Of a stretch of DNA of 64,000 nucleotides, positions 17,948 through 26,960 are shown piece after piece. Numbering within the stretch: the stretch's first letter is position 1; every line of letters starts with the position of its first letter. The DNA is taken from positions 1-64,000 of the forward strand of contig NZ_SBHO01000005.1 in the NCBI RefSeq assembly GCF_006980705.1, read 5' to 3'. This DNA comes from Tepidiphilus olei. GTDB taxonomy: Bacteria; Pseudomonadota; Gammaproteobacteria; Burkholderiales; Rhodocyclaceae. Below the pieces are notes generated by a model. The model was not told the DNA's origin and did no database searches. It saw only the letters and a list, made by a program, of their open reading frames with translations. The position numbers were made by a program, and so were the translations under genes.

Positions 17948-18202
17948 ATGAATAAATCGCCGCAAGCTTACTGGTCGGCGACCCTGCGATTGATCTCGAT
18001 CGTCCTGGTCGTCTGGTTCATCGTGTCTTACCTCGCGGGAATCATCCTGGCGCCCGCGCTCAACTCGATCCATCTCGGCGGCTATCCGCTCGGGTTCTGG
18101 TTCGCCCATCAAGGATCGATGTACGTCTTCGTCGCATTGATCTTCTACTACGCCTACGCGATGGACAAGATCGATCGCGAATTCGACGTGCACGAAGAAT
18201 AA
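17948..18202 (+). CDS. DUF4212 symporter small subunit
   Basis: An 84-residue membrane protein with two hydrophobic helices (about 13-35 and 52-73) and the family motif LNSIHLGGYPLGFW between them. DUF4212 proteins are encoded directly before sodium:solute symporters of the VC_2705 type and are presumed small subunits. The symporter follows after 12 bases. The organic-acid substrate, often predicted to be acetate-like, is inferred and not shown. Confidence 0.9.
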   Translation: MNKSPQAYWSATLRLISIVLVVWFIVSYLAGIILAPALNSIHLGGYPLGFWFAHQGSMYVFVALIFYYAYAMDKIDREFDVHEE

Positions 18203-18214
18203 GGAGCGACGATC

Positions 18215-20014
18215 ATGTCCGTGCAAGCTTGGATTTACTTGATGGTGGGACTGTCGTTCTCGCTGTACATCGGCATTGCGATCTGGAGCCGGGCGGGATC
18301 GACGGCCGAGTACTATGTCGCCGGAGGCCAGGTCAATCCCGTGATGAACGGCATGGCCACTGCCGCCGACTGGATGAGCGCCGCTTCGTTCATCTCCATG
18401 GCCGGCATCATTTCGACCATGGGCTATGGTGGAGCCTTGTTCCTCATGGGCTGGACCGGGGGCTACGTGTTGCTGGCGATGCTGCTCGCTCCCTACCTGC
18501 GCAAGTTCGGCAAATTCACGGTGCCGCAGTTCATTGGCGACCGGTTTTATTCGAAGAGCGCAGCGGTGGTGGCGGTGATCTGCCTGTTGGTGGCCTCGAT
18601 CACCTATATCATCGGCCAGATGACCGGCGTCGGCGTGGCTTTTTCGCGCTTCCTCAACGTATCGAACGAAGTCGGTATCTACGTCGGGATGGCGATCGTC
18701 TTCATGTACGCCGTGTTCGGCGGCATGAAAGGGATCACCTACACCCAGGTGGCCCAGTATGTCGTGCTGATCATCGCCTACACGGTTCCGGCGATCTTCA
18801 TCTCGCTGATGCTCACCGGCAATCCGATCCCGCAGCTCGGCCTTGGCTCCAAGCTCGCTGGCAGTGATCTGTATCTGCTCGAGCGGCTCGACCAGATCGT
18901 CACCGACCTGGGCTTTGGCAAGTACACCACGTCGGTGCCGGGCAGCTATCTCAACATGTTCATGTACACCCTGTCGTTGATGATCGGGACGGCGGGTTTG
19001 CCGCACGTGATCATGCGATTCTTCACGGTGCCGAAAGTGCGTGACGCGCGCATGTCTGCGGGTTGGGCGCTGGTGTTCATCGCCATTCTCTACACTACTG
19101 CTCCGGCGGTGGCGGCGATGGCGCGCTACAACCTCTTGGCCACCGTCTACCCGGCCGCGCTGGAGAACAAGCCGCTAGTGGCTCCGGATCAGGGCATTCG
19201 CTACGACGAGCGCCCAGACTGGTTCAAGCGCTGGGAGCAGACGGGTCTGCTGAAATTCTCGGACAAGAACGGGGACGGGCGTATCCAGCACTACAACGAC
19301 AAGAACGCCGCGCTTCAGGCGAAAGCCGAGCAGGTGGGCTGGAAAGGCAACGAGCTGGACGTCAATGCCGACATCATCGTCATGGCCAACCCGGAGATCG
19401 CCATGCTGCCTGGCTGGGTGATTGGTCTGGTGGCGGCAGGGGCGCTCGCAGCGGCCCTCTCGACGGCGGCGGGCTTGCTACTGGCGATCTCTTCGGCGAT
19501 CTCGCACGATCTGGTCAAGGGGGTGTTCAAACCGGATCTCGACGAGAAAGGTGAACTGCTCGCCGGACGGATCGCGATGGTGGTGGCCATCCTCGTGGCG
19601 GGGTATCTCGGGCTCAATCCTCCAGGCTTTGCGGCCGGGACCGTGGCCCTTGCCTTCGGGATTGCGGCATCCTCGCTCTTCCCCGCGATCATGATGGGTA
19701 TTTTCTCCAAGAAGATGAACAAGGAAGGGGCGATCGCCGGCATGCTCGTCGGTCTGTTCGTCACCCTCTTCTACGTGTTCGCGCACAAAGGCATCTTCTT
19801 CATCAAGGGGACCGAATACCTCGGGTTGATCGGTGGGGCGAACAGCTTCTTCGGGATTACGCCGGAAGCCTTTGGTTCGGTCGGAGCCATCGTGAACTTC
19901 ATCGTCGCTTTCATCGTCGATAAATTCACCAAAGAGCCTCCGGCGCATATCCAGGAGCTGGTCGAGAACGTCCGCGTCCCTCGCGGGTCCCAAGTGATCA
20001 AGGGCGCCCACTGA
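18215..20014 (+). CDS. Sodium:solute symporter (VC_2705/ActP-like)
   Basis: A 599-residue SSSF-fold transporter with about 13 membrane helices. GGQVNPVMNGMATAADWMSA near the N-terminus is the typical first-helix signature. A hydrophilic insert at about residues 335-390 contains DKNGDGRIQHYND, an EF-hand-like loop that is a regular feature of this subfamily. The C-terminal region EPPAHIQELVENVRVPRG is also typical. It forms a two-gene unit with the DUF4212 subunit; the likely substrate is a short carboxylate such as acetate. Nearby glyoxylate-shunt genes fit acetate use. Confidence 0.9.
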   Translation: MSVQAWIYLMVGLSFSLYIGIAIWSRAGSTAEYYVAGGQVNPVMNGMATAADWMSAASFISMAGIISTMGYGGALFLMGWTGGYVLLAMLLAPYLRKFGKFTVPQFIGDRFYSKSAAVVAVICLLVASITYIIGQMTGVGVAFSRFLNVSNEVGIYVGMAIVFMYAVFGGMKGITYTQVAQYVVLIIAYTVPAIFISLMLTGNPIPQLGLGSKLAGSDLYLLERLDQIVTDLGFGKYTTSVPGSYLNMFMYTLSLMIGTAGLPHVIMRFFTVPKVRDARMSAGWALVFIAILYTTAPAVAAMARYNLLATVYPAALENKPLVAPDQGIRYDERPDWFKRWEQTGLLKFSDKNGDGRIQHYNDKNAALQAKAEQVGWKGNELDVNADIIVMANPEIAMLPGWVIGLVAAGALAAALSTAAGLLLAISSAISHDLVKGVFKPDLDEKGELLAGRIAMVVAILVAGYLGLNPPGFAAGTVALAFGIAASSLFPAIMMGIFSKKMNKEGAIAGMLVGLFVTLFYVFAHKGIFFIKGTEYLGLIGGANSFFGITPEAFGSVGAIVNFIVAFIVDKFTKEPPAHIQELVENVRVPRGSQVIKGAH

Positions 20015-20040
20015 GTACGAGCGGGTCTTGACCCCAAAAT

Positions 20041-20066
20041 CCGCCGGCCCAATCGAGGGCCGGCGG
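20041..20066 (+). other. Strong intercistronic hairpin
   Basis: A perfect 10-bp inverted repeat, CCGCCGGCCC / GGGCCGGCGG, with a 6-base loop lies between the symporter and the next small gene. No T run follows, so it is more likely a transcript-stabilising or partial-termination element than a classic terminator. Confidence 0.55.
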
Positions 20067-20087
20067 TCTTGCTTGAAGGAGGATCCC

Positions 20088-20480
20088 ATGGCGGACGTCC
20101 ACGTCGTCGTGAGTTTGGTGCTGAATTGGATATTGTTTTTGTCGCTGTTTCCGCTTTCTTTCATTTGGTTGAGGCGGGCGTTTCGTATCCTGTTTCTCAA
20201 GGATTTTTCCGAAGTCGCCTTACGGCGAGGTGAGCCTCCGCCCAATCCGGAGAAGTATGCGCCTTATACGGCCGTGATCAACCTCGTGGCCGGAGGCATT
20301 CTGGTTTATGTCATCTTCGGGGTCATCGCCGTGGGCATGCCTTTCGGCACCTGGACCGCGATCGCGGGTACCACCCTCTGGATGAAACTCTTCTTCGATT
20401 TTGCCTTGGCGCGACAGGCGCACTGGCAGGTCAAACCGCGTAAGGGTGGGCAGGAGCGCAACCCCTCACAGACGGTATAG
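20088..20480 (+). CDS. Unknown small membrane protein downstream of symporter
   Basis: A 130-residue protein with hydrophobic segments at about 6-28, 60-82 and 84-100 and a basic C-terminus. A strong AAGGAGG site (20076-20082) precedes the ATG at 20088. I do not recognise the family. It follows the DUF4212-symporter pair in the same direction, separated by a strong hairpin, and may be a third component or a stand-alone protein. Confidence 0.7.
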   Translation: MADVHVVVSLVLNWILFLSLFPLSFIWLRRAFRILFLKDFSEVALRRGEPPPNPEKYAPYTAVINLVAGGILVYVIFGVIAVGMPFGTWTAIAGTTLWMKLFFDFALARQAHWQVKPRKGGQERNPSQTV

Positions 20481-20499
20481 TCTCTGCACGCTTTTGGTA

Positions 20500-20787
20500 T
20501 CAGCCGTCATTCCGTTCGCCCCAGTGGCGAACTTGCCGTTCCCATCGGTTGGTGAGTAGTGCATAGACGGTGGCGATCGCGGTGAACAGTATCAAGGATA
20601 CCGTCGAGAGCAGGAGAAAGCCGAGCGGGACCCCGCCGATGAGAAGCGTGTTGAGCTCCTCGGCATACCACACTACGCCGAGATTGAAGGCGAACCACAG
20701 GGCGAGTAGCGCCAGCGTGAGCCGACGGGTACGCTGCCAGTACCATCGAGCCGCATTTTGGCGGTCGTCGTGCTCGGATGCGTTCAT
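20500..20787 (-). CDS. Diverged DUF4212-like protein coupled to an MFS gene
   Basis: A 95-residue protein with two membrane helices whose spacing and central motif (LNTLLIGGVPLGF near residues 45-57) match the DUF4212 protein at 17948-18202 (LNSIHLGGYPLGF). The N-terminal YW and WF positions also align. Unlike classical DUF4212 genes it follows an MFS carrier, with its ATG overlapping the carrier's stop (ATGA at 20784-20787), and there is no SSSF symporter beside it. Homology is judged by eye and is good in the core; function as a carrier subunit is inference. Confidence 0.7.
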   Translation of the reverse strand: MNASEHDDRQNAARWYWQRTRRLTLALLALWFAFNLGVVWYAEELNTLLIGGVPLGFLLLSTVSLILFTAIATVYALLTNRWERQVRHWGERNDG

Positions 20788-22430
20788 TGGGCTTGCAGCC
20801 GCACACTACGACGGACGTGATACACGGTGGCCAAGGGCGCGATCAGGCCAATGGCGATCACGGCCGTGAGCAGCATTCCCAGTTGGGAATAATCGGCCGG
20901 CACGAGGATGGTGCCGTCGGGGGCGCGTACTTCCCGCGTGACCACGAAAAGGGTGTTGAGATACTTCGTTCCGAGTTCGGACGCCGAGAGCGCCAGATTG
21001 GTGAACGAGGCCATCACGGCGAAGAAGGTCGCCTTGAGATGCTGGGGGGCCGAGTGCGCGATCCAGGCGAGCATGGGAACCATCGATACCTGCCCCAAGG
21101 GAGATTCCACGGCGGTGTTGACGATGGCGATGAAACGGGCATCGACCACGCCGTTCGTCATCTGGCTCGTCCATTCGTGCAGGCCGTGGTACATCCCCAG
21201 ATAGGGCAAGGAAAGCAGGGCGCCGATCACCGAAAGGATCACCACGATGTCGAGAATGGAGTGCTCGGCCATGAAGCGGCGGAAAATGAACAGTCCAGCC
21301 AGGGTGAGCACCGAACCGATCAAGGAGAGCTTGGCGAGGAAGGACTGATCGAAGCCGAGCTCGTCGATCATCCACCAGGTGAGTCCGGGGCCGGCGGTGG
21401 GCGTAGCGCGAAAGACGAAGATTACGAGCGCAGTGCCGGCGAGCGTTCGCCGTGCGTTGGGGCTGAGTTCGCCCATGAGGCGGCGCATGAGGAAGAGGAT
21501 CACGGCCAACGAGCCGACGAAAATCACTTCCTGATTGCCGGGAAAATCGAGTAACCCCATCGAGAGGGTGAATACGACGAAGATGAGGCTGCCCCACAAG
21601 AGCGGCCAGTTGGGTGCAGGGGCTTCCGTACCGAACTCCGGCCATAAGACCGGATCAAGCCCGAGTCGTGCATGACGACGCCGCTCGAGCCGGCGCAGCA
21701 GTGAAGCCAGCATGACGCCGGAAACGGACACGAGGGGGATCAGGAGCGCCAACTCATAGATACGTGCATACAGGGGGGCTTTTTCCTCGATCGACAGGGC
21801 TTCACTGCCGGAGAAGACGAGGACGTTGGCAATCGACACCAACACGCCGCCACCGAGGATGGCGATGCGCCCCAGCGTCTGCAGCGTGGTGTGCATGAGC
21901 TTGATTTGCGCCTCGGGTAACGGTTCGCCGTTCTCGTCGCGCGTGGGGACGGCTTCGACCGTCATGGCGTCGGCCACCACGTCTTGCAGGACGTAGCCGA
22001 GCGGGGCGAGCAACACCGAGAGAACGTACCAGTAGGAGACGGGCCACAGCGCTGCCATCGCATCGCGTTGGCTCGTGAGGCCAATCATGATGAGCATGCT
22101 TGCGGCGATCAGGGCGGCACCCAACCAGACGAAGAACGCCTTGCGGTGCCAGAAGAGATCGACGAGGTGTCCCAGGGGCATCTTCAGCGCCCACGGAATA
22201 CCCGCCCAAAAACCGAGCGCGGCAAGGAAAGCCGCGGAGAGGTCGAGGTATTCCTTGACGAAAAACGTACCGGCAATGCCGGTGAGCCCCGAGATGCCCG
22301 CCGCGAGGTAGACCATCAGCGGCGGGAGAAAACTCCAGCGCCATTCGCGGGCGAGCTCGATGACGTCGTCTTGCCACCAGCGGCGCAGGGCTAGGAGCAA
22401 GCGCAAGGGCAGCACGGGACGGGTCGTCAT
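20784..22430 (-). CDS. MFS transporter, BT1/folate-biopterin-like
   Basis: A 548-residue carrier with about 12-14 membrane helices. The segment VLQDVVADAMTVEAVPTRDE near residue 150, with its QDxxADA motif, is typical of the BT1 folate/biopterin transporter branch of the major facilitator superfamily; TPTAGPGLTWW in the second half also fits. Plants, protists and cyanobacteria use such carriers for folates; in proteobacteria the substrate is not established. The stop overlaps the DUF4212-like gene, suggesting a two-component carrier. Confidence 0.8.
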   Translation of the reverse strand: MTTRPVLPLRLLLALRRWWQDDVIELAREWRWSFLPPLMVYLAAGISGLTGIAGTFFVKEYLDLSAAFLAALGFWAGIPWALKMPLGHLVDLFWHRKAFFVWLGAALIAASMLIMIGLTSQRDAMAALWPVSYWYVLSVLLAPLGYVLQDVVADAMTVEAVPTRDENGEPLPEAQIKLMHTTLQTLGRIAILGGGVLVSIANVLVFSGSEALSIEEKAPLYARIYELALLIPLVSVSGVMLASLLRRLERRRHARLGLDPVLWPEFGTEAPAPNWPLLWGSLIFVVFTLSMGLLDFPGNQEVIFVGSLAVILFLMRRLMGELSPNARRTLAGTALVIFVFRATPTAGPGLTWWMIDELGFDQSFLAKLSLIGSVLTLAGLFIFRRFMAEHSILDIVVILSVIGALLSLPYLGMYHGLHEWTSQMTNGVVDARFIAIVNTAVESPLGQVSMVPMLAWIAHSAPQHLKATFFAVMASFTNLALSASELGTKYLNTLFVVTREVRAPDGTILVPADYSQLGMLLTAVIAIGLIAPLATVYHVRRSVRLQAQ

Positions 22431-22533
22431 GCCGAATCATCCTTTGGCGCAAGGAAGCGCGCCGCCCCGCGGGCAGCGGGGCGGTCCAAGTCCGTACGAT
22501 CCTTCCCGGGGAAGAAACACACCGTGGGAAGGA

Positions 22534-24135
22534 TCAGGGCAGCTCTTCGTAGAGGGGCAGCGTGAGGAATTCCGGGAATTCCTCGGTGAGCGCCATCTTC
22601 TCGAAGATCTTCGCCGCCTTGTCGTAGTTGGCGGTGTCTTCCCCTTGTGCCGTGACTTCCGCCTTGACTTTGGCGAGCTCTTCGGGGATGAGCGAGCGCA
22701 CCAGATCCACCGTGACCTTGCGCCCGTCTTCCAGCACGCCTTTGGGGCTGTAGATCCACTGCCAGACCTGGGCGCGGGCGATCTCGGCGGTGGCGGCGTC
22801 TTCCATCAGGTTGTGGATCGCCACGGCGCCGTTGCCGCCCAGCCAGGAGCCAAGATAATGGATGGCCACGTTGATGTTGTTGCGCAGCCCCCCCTCGGTG
22901 ATGGGTTTCTCCGGCTGGAAATTGAGGAAGTCGCGCGCGGTGAAGGTCTCGTCGCGCTGCTTGTCCCACTGGTTGGGATGATCGCCCAGCACCGCCTTGA
23001 ATTCTTCCATGGCCACGTCGACCAGGCCGGGGTGGGCCACCCAGCCGCCGTCGAATCCGTCGTTGGCATCGCGCCGCTTGTCGTGGCGCACGCCGGCCAG
23101 CGCCCGCTCGTTCGCTTCCGGATCGTTCTTGATCGGGATGAGCGCGCTCATGCCGCCGATGGCCGGCGCGCCGCGTTTGTGGCAAGCCTTGACGAGCGCG
23201 AGCGCATAGGAGCGCATGAAGGGGACTTCCATGGTGATGCGGGCGCGGTCGGCCAGGCAGAAGTCCTTGTCCTTGCGGAACTTCTTGATGCAGGAAAAGA
23301 TGTAATCCCAGCGCCCGGCGTTGAGCCCGGCGGAGTGGTCGCGCAGCTCATAGAGGATCTCTTCCATCTCGAACGTGGCGAGGATCGTCTCGATGAGCAC
23401 CGTGGCCTTGATGGTGCCGCGCGGCAGACCCAGTTCGTCCTGGGCGAAGCAGAAGACGTCGTTCCACAGGCGCGCTTCCAGGTGACTTTCGAGCTTGGGC
23501 AGATAGTAGAAGGGGCCTTGGCCGCGCGCGAGCTGCTCCTTGGCATTGTGGTAGAAGGCGAGGCCGAAGTCGAAGAGCGAGCCGGAGAGGCGCTGTCCGT
23601 CGACGGTGACGTGTTTTTCATCGAGATGCCAGCCGCGCGGACGGATCTGCAGCACGGCGATCTTGTCGGCGAGCTTGTATTCCTTGCCGTTTTCGGCCAC
23701 GAAGTCGATTTTGCGGCGGATGGCGTCGTAGACGTTGATCTGCCCCTGCACCTGATTGAACCAGTTGGGGCTGTTGGAATCCTCGAAGTCGGTCATGTAG
23801 CTGTCCGCCCCCGAGTTGAAGGCGTTGATGACCATCTTGCGGTCGGCGGCCGGGCCGGTGATTTCGACACGACGGCATTCGAGCGCCTTGGGCAGCGGCG
23901 CGATTTTCCACTCGCCCTCGCGCACGGCGCGCGTCTCGGGCAGGAAGTCGGGTTTCTCGCCGGCGTCGATACGTGCCTGGCGTTCATTGCGCGCGCGCAG
24001 CAGCTCCTGGCGGCGGGGTTCGAAACGGCGGTGGAGCTTGGCGACGAACTCGAGCGCCTCGGGCGTGAGGATCTCGTCGAAACGGGGATGGAGCGGTGCG
24101 TGCAGTTGCACGCCTTGGGGCAAGGCGATGGTCAT
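22534..24135 (-). CDS. aceB: Malate synthase A
   Basis: Condenses glyoxylate with acetyl-CoA to malate in the glyoxylate shunt. The 533-residue product has the malate synthase A signatures: TDFEDSNSPNW near residue 112, KATVLIETILATFEMEEI near 245, GRWDYIFS near 270, and the C-terminal catalytic region with NVAIHYLGSWLGGNGAVAIH near 425. It is apart from isocitrate lyase, which is not in the window, but close to aceK and icd. A downstream TauE gene is not functionally linked in any obvious way. Confidence 0.95.
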   Translation of the reverse strand: MTIALPQGVQLHAPLHPRFDEILTPEALEFVAKLHRRFEPRRQELLRARNERQARIDAGEKPDFLPETRAVREGEWKIAPLPKALECRRVEITGPAADRKMVINAFNSGADSYMTDFEDSNSPNWFNQVQGQINVYDAIRRKIDFVAENGKEYKLADKIAVLQIRPRGWHLDEKHVTVDGQRLSGSLFDFGLAFYHNAKEQLARGQGPFYYLPKLESHLEARLWNDVFCFAQDELGLPRGTIKATVLIETILATFEMEEILYELRDHSAGLNAGRWDYIFSCIKKFRKDKDFCLADRARITMEVPFMRSYALALVKACHKRGAPAIGGMSALIPIKNDPEANERALAGVRHDKRRDANDGFDGGWVAHPGLVDVAMEEFKAVLGDHPNQWDKQRDETFTARDFLNFQPEKPITEGGLRNNINVAIHYLGSWLGGNGAVAIHNLMEDAATAEIARAQVWQWIYSPKGVLEDGRKVTVDLVRSLIPEELAKVKAEVTAQGEDTANYDKAAKIFEKMALTEEFPEFLTLPLYEELP

Positions 24136-24156
24136 GGGGTTTCCCTCTCTTCTCGA

Positions 24157-24915
24157 TCAAAAAAGGAAATAATAAAGCGTGAGTGCCGTTCCTACCAAGA
24201 GGATGAAGCGGCGCAGCCAGATCGCCGGCAGCCGGCGGGCGATGCGCCCTGCGAGATAGCCGCCCGCGGCGGCGGCCAGGAGCACCACCAGCGTGTGCGG
24301 CCAGCTCACGGCGCCGCCCAGGGTGAAAGTGAGGGCGGCCACGCTGTAGATCACCGCCGAGAGCCAGTTCTTCAGCGCGTTGATCTCGTTGATGTCCTCG
24401 ATGCCCTGCATGGCGATGGCGGCGATCATCACGATGCCCATGCCGGCGCCGAAGAATCCGCCATAGACCGACACGAGGAGCTGGAAGATCGTCCCGCCCC
24501 AGCCCAACGTTTGCCGCGGGCCAGCGCGGCGACGCGCCTCCAGCCAGCGGTTGATGCGCGGCGCGAGCGCGAAGAGGAGCGTGGCCGTGAGCAGCAGCCA
24601 GGGGACGAGGCGAGCGAAGAGGGCATTGCTCGTCACCAGCAGCAAGCCACCGCCCAGCGCACCGCCGAGAAACGCGGCCAAGGTCAGACGCGGTAGGTGC
24701 TGGCGGTAGCGGGCGAGCTCGCGGCGATAGGCCCAGGCGCTCGCCAGGCTCGCCGGCCACAAGGCCACCGAGTTGCTTGCGTTGGCGGTGACCGGTGGCA
24801 GGCCGATCGCGAGCAGCGCGGGAAAGGAGAGGAAGGTGCCGCCGCCAGCGATCGCGTTCATCGCACCGGCGCCGAACCCGCCCAGCGCGAGCAGGATCCA
24901 GTGGCTTGCCGTCAT
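24157..24915 (-). CDS. TauE/SafE family membrane transporter
   Basis: A 252-residue protein with about eight hydrophobic segments and the family's N-terminal GFGAGAMNAIAGGGTFLSFP repeat; a related GFFGAGMGIVMIA lies in the second half. The family exports sulfite, sulfonates or similar anions; the substrate here is unknown. It lies 21 bases upstream of malate synthase on the same strand and may share its transcript. Confidence 0.87.
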   Translation of the reverse strand: MTASHWILLALGGFGAGAMNAIAGGGTFLSFPALLAIGLPPVTANASNSVALWPASLASAWAYRRELARYRQHLPRLTLAAFLGGALGGGLLLVTSNALFARLVPWLLLTATLLFALAPRINRWLEARRRAGPRQTLGWGGTIFQLLVSVYGGFFGAGMGIVMIAAIAMQGIEDINEINALKNWLSAVIYSVAALTFTLGGAVSWPHTLVVLLAAAAGGYLAGRIARRLPAIWLRRFILLVGTALTLYYFLF

Positions 24916-24953
24916 CGTCCCCTCCTTGGTGTTTCGTTCCCGGAATCGGGATT

Positions 24954-25481
24954 TTAGCCGGACGCGGTCGTCGAGGGCTCTTTTTGCGGAGGGCAGGAAG
25001 GGGGCGAGGCCGGGTTCCAGTCACGGGGAAACCGTTCTAACCACGGACGTAATTGGAGGTCTTCCCTGATGATGTGATCGATCAGCCAGGATCGCAGCAG
25101 ATCGAGGAGCGCACGGCGGGTGTTGTCATCGAGCGCATCGAGCGTGGTTCGCTCGACCGGCTGGGCGAGGATGCGGGCGGTGATGTCGGTCAGCTGCCGC
25201 TCGAGTTTCTCGTGCGAGCGGCGATGTTCGTCGAGGTCGGGGTAACCCGCTGCCTGCTGGATCAACTCTTCGCGCGTAAAGTGCTCTTCGGTGTAGCGGG
25301 CGAGTTCGTCGAGCGCGATGGTGAGCCGGGCGAGCGAGGCGCGCTTGAGGATCAGCGACTGGATGCGGTCGACGAGTTCGATCAGCCAGCGGTGGTCCCG
25401 ATCGATGGCATCATTGTGCACCGATAGTTCGTCGCGCCACTGGAGATGAAAGCTGGAGAAGGGGAAGGAATGGTCGGACAT
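24954..25481 (-). CDS. Bacteriohemerythrin 1
   Basis: A 175-residue single-domain hemerythrin, an O2-binding di-iron four-helix bundle. All seven ligand positions are visible: H in IDRDH, H and E in EHFTREE, the two H of DEHRRSH, and H and D in DHIIRED. The C-terminus has a short proline-rich tail. It is the downstream member of a tandem pair. In proteobacteria such proteins deliver or sense oxygen; the role here is inferred. Confidence 0.9.
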   Translation of the reverse strand: MSDHSFPFSSFHLQWRDELSVHNDAIDRDHRWLIELVDRIQSLILKRASLARLTIALDELARYTEEHFTREELIQQAAGYPDLDEHRRSHEKLERQLTDITARILAQPVERTTLDALDDNTRRALLDLLRSWLIDHIIREDLQLRPWLERFPRDWNPASPPSCPPQKEPSTTASG

Positions 25482-25526
25482 CGTTTTCCAGGATCGGAAG
25501 GAAAGCGTTGCGATGCGAACAAAATT

Positions 25527-26021
25527 TCAGCGATCCGTTCCGTGTTGCGCCGTTGCCGGCGTCCAGTCGGAGGGGAATCGTTCGATCCAGGGTTTGTATC
25601 GTAAATCTTGTTGAATGATATGGGTGATGAGCCATTCGCGAAACAGATCCAGAATGCGTTGCCGCAGTTCGGGTGCGAGCGCATGTACCGTGTTGCCGCC
25701 ATGAGCCAGGGAGAGAATCTCGGTGGTGATCGTATGCAACTGATGGGTGAGGTCTCGATGCTGCATCGCGTGAGACCGGGCTTCGGGGTAACCGATGGCC
25801 TGTTGGATCGCTTCTTCGCGGCGAAAATGCGTGGCGGTATAGTCGGCGAGTTCGTCCAGTGCCTGGGTGAGTTCGCCGACCGAACTGTCGTGCGCCAGCA
25901 TGCCTTGTACCCGGTTGATGAGCCCGATGAGACGGCGATGGTCGCGATCGATGGCATCATTCTTCACCGAAAGCGCCTCGCGCCATTGGAGCTGGAAAGC
26001 GGAGTCGGATGGCGTATTCAT
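25527..26021 (-). CDS. Bacteriohemerythrin 2
   Basis: A 164-residue hemerythrin closely related to its downstream neighbour, with matching phrases such as LQWREALSVKNDAIDRDHR. All seven ligands are kept: IDRDH, THFRREE, SHAMQH, THIIQQD. It starts 45 bases upstream of the other copy and is divergent from the HIT gene. A GGGATT / AATCCC inverted repeat (26048-26069) around a TATATT lies in the divergent gap. Confidence 0.9.
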   Translation of the reverse strand: MNTPSDSAFQLQWREALSVKNDAIDRDHRRLIGLINRVQGMLAHDSSVGELTQALDELADYTATHFRREEAIQQAIGYPEARSHAMQHRDLTHQLHTITTEILSLAHGGNTVHALAPELRQRILDLFREWLITHIIQQDLRYKPWIERFPSDWTPATAQHGTDR

Positions 26022-26084
26022 GGCATCGATTGCGTCGAGCAGATGCAGGGATTATATTGTCGAAATCCCTCTCATGAGGACCAA

Positions 26085-26546
26085 ATGATGCCGATTCGAT
26101 CAAATCATCCCGATAGTTGCCCTCTATGCCTTGGGAGTGAGGAAGAGGTGCTGTGGCGCGATGGCCGCTGTCGCGTCATCGACGTCCGCCATGCCGATTA
26201 TCCGGGCTATCTGCGCGTGATCTGGAACGAGCACGTCGCCGAGATGACGGATCTCGACCCGGACGATTGCATGCACCTGTGGCGGGTGGTGCTTGGCACG
26301 GAACGCGTGCTGCGCCGCCTCATGAGCCCGGACAAGATCAATCTCGTCAGCCTGGGCAACATGGTGCCGCACCTGCACTGGCACGTGATTCCCCGCTACC
26401 GCGACGACACCCACTTCCCCGACGCCATCTGGGCTCCACCGCGCCGCCGCGGCCCTTCGCCGCATGCCGTGGTGCATCCCTCGGCGACGCTTGCCGCTGC
26501 CCTGCGGGTGGAGCTGGGTGGCAGCGGGGCGACGGCATTCGCTTGA
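26085..26546 (+). CDS. HIT family hydrolase
   Basis: A 153-residue nucleotide-binding protein with the histidine triad HLHWHVIPR (H96, H98, H100) and an N-terminal CPLC at 12-15 that resembles the zinc-binding start of some HIT proteins. The family hydrolyses or transfers nucleoside phosphoramidates or dinucleotides. GAGGA (26076-26080) precedes the tandem ATGs at 26085/26088; longer upstream frames are antisense to hemerythrin. It lies directly before tRNA-Ser. Confidence 0.88.
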   Translation: MMPIRSNHPDSCPLCLGSEEEVLWRDGRCRVIDVRHADYPGYLRVIWNEHVAEMTDLDPDDCMHLWRVVLGTERVLRRLMSPDKINLVSLGNMVPHLHWHVIPRYRDDTHFPDAIWAPPRRRGPSPHAVVHPSATLAAALRVELGGSGATAFA

Positions 26547-26592
26547 ATGTGCGGTAAAATCGCCCTCGCCGGCGCGCAAGGTGCCGGCGGCC

Positions 26593-26682
26593 GGAGGCGT
26601 GGCCGAGCGGTTGAAGGCAGCGGTCTTGAAAACCGCCAGGGGTTTGCGCCCCTCGTGAGTTCGAATCTCACCGCCTCCGCCA
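26593..26682 (+). tRNA. tRNA-Ser(TGA)
   Basis: A 90-base class II tRNA with acceptor GGAGGCG paired to CGCCTCC, discriminator G and encoded CCA. The anticodon loop CTTGAAA has TGA at 26627-26629, and a long variable arm (CAGGGGTTTGCGCCCCTCG region) and the TTCGAAT T-loop are present. It reads UCA and UCG/UCU-type serine codons by wobble. The 278 bases to the next tRNA (26683-26960) show no convincing gene. Confidence 0.96.
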
Positions 26683-26960
26683 AATTTCCTTTGTTTTCAA
26701 TGAATCGTTAGAGGGCAAGCGTTTTCCACGGCTTGCCCAATTGGGTCGACAATGGCGTCTGCTTGCGCCGGTACCTGCCTCGAGCGTGCCACGCCAGAAA
26801 TGGATGCCACGGAAAGCAGATACTCGAAAAGTACTGCGTCCTTATGCGGGAGACATGCAAAAGCTTGGGGTTGGGTGAAGGGCACAGAAAAAGATGACTG
26901 CTTGATTTTCAGCAGATAGTGCGATTCATCGGGACGCAAAAAACGCCTGAACGGTGTCTG

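Noticed and set aside
19261-19302. EF-hand-like loop in the symporter as a novel calcium site
   Set aside because: The insert is a regular feature of this symporter subfamily as far as I recall, so it is not specific to this genome.
22360-24696. Long plus-strand frame opposite malate synthase and TauE
   Set aside because: Pure antisense of two recognised genes, rich in His, Gly and Asp as such shadows are.
26697-26960. Minus-strand frame between tRNA-Ser and tRNA-Leu as a possible gene remnant
   Set aside because: The frame runs into tRNA-Leu, has no suitable start, and resembles nothing recognised.
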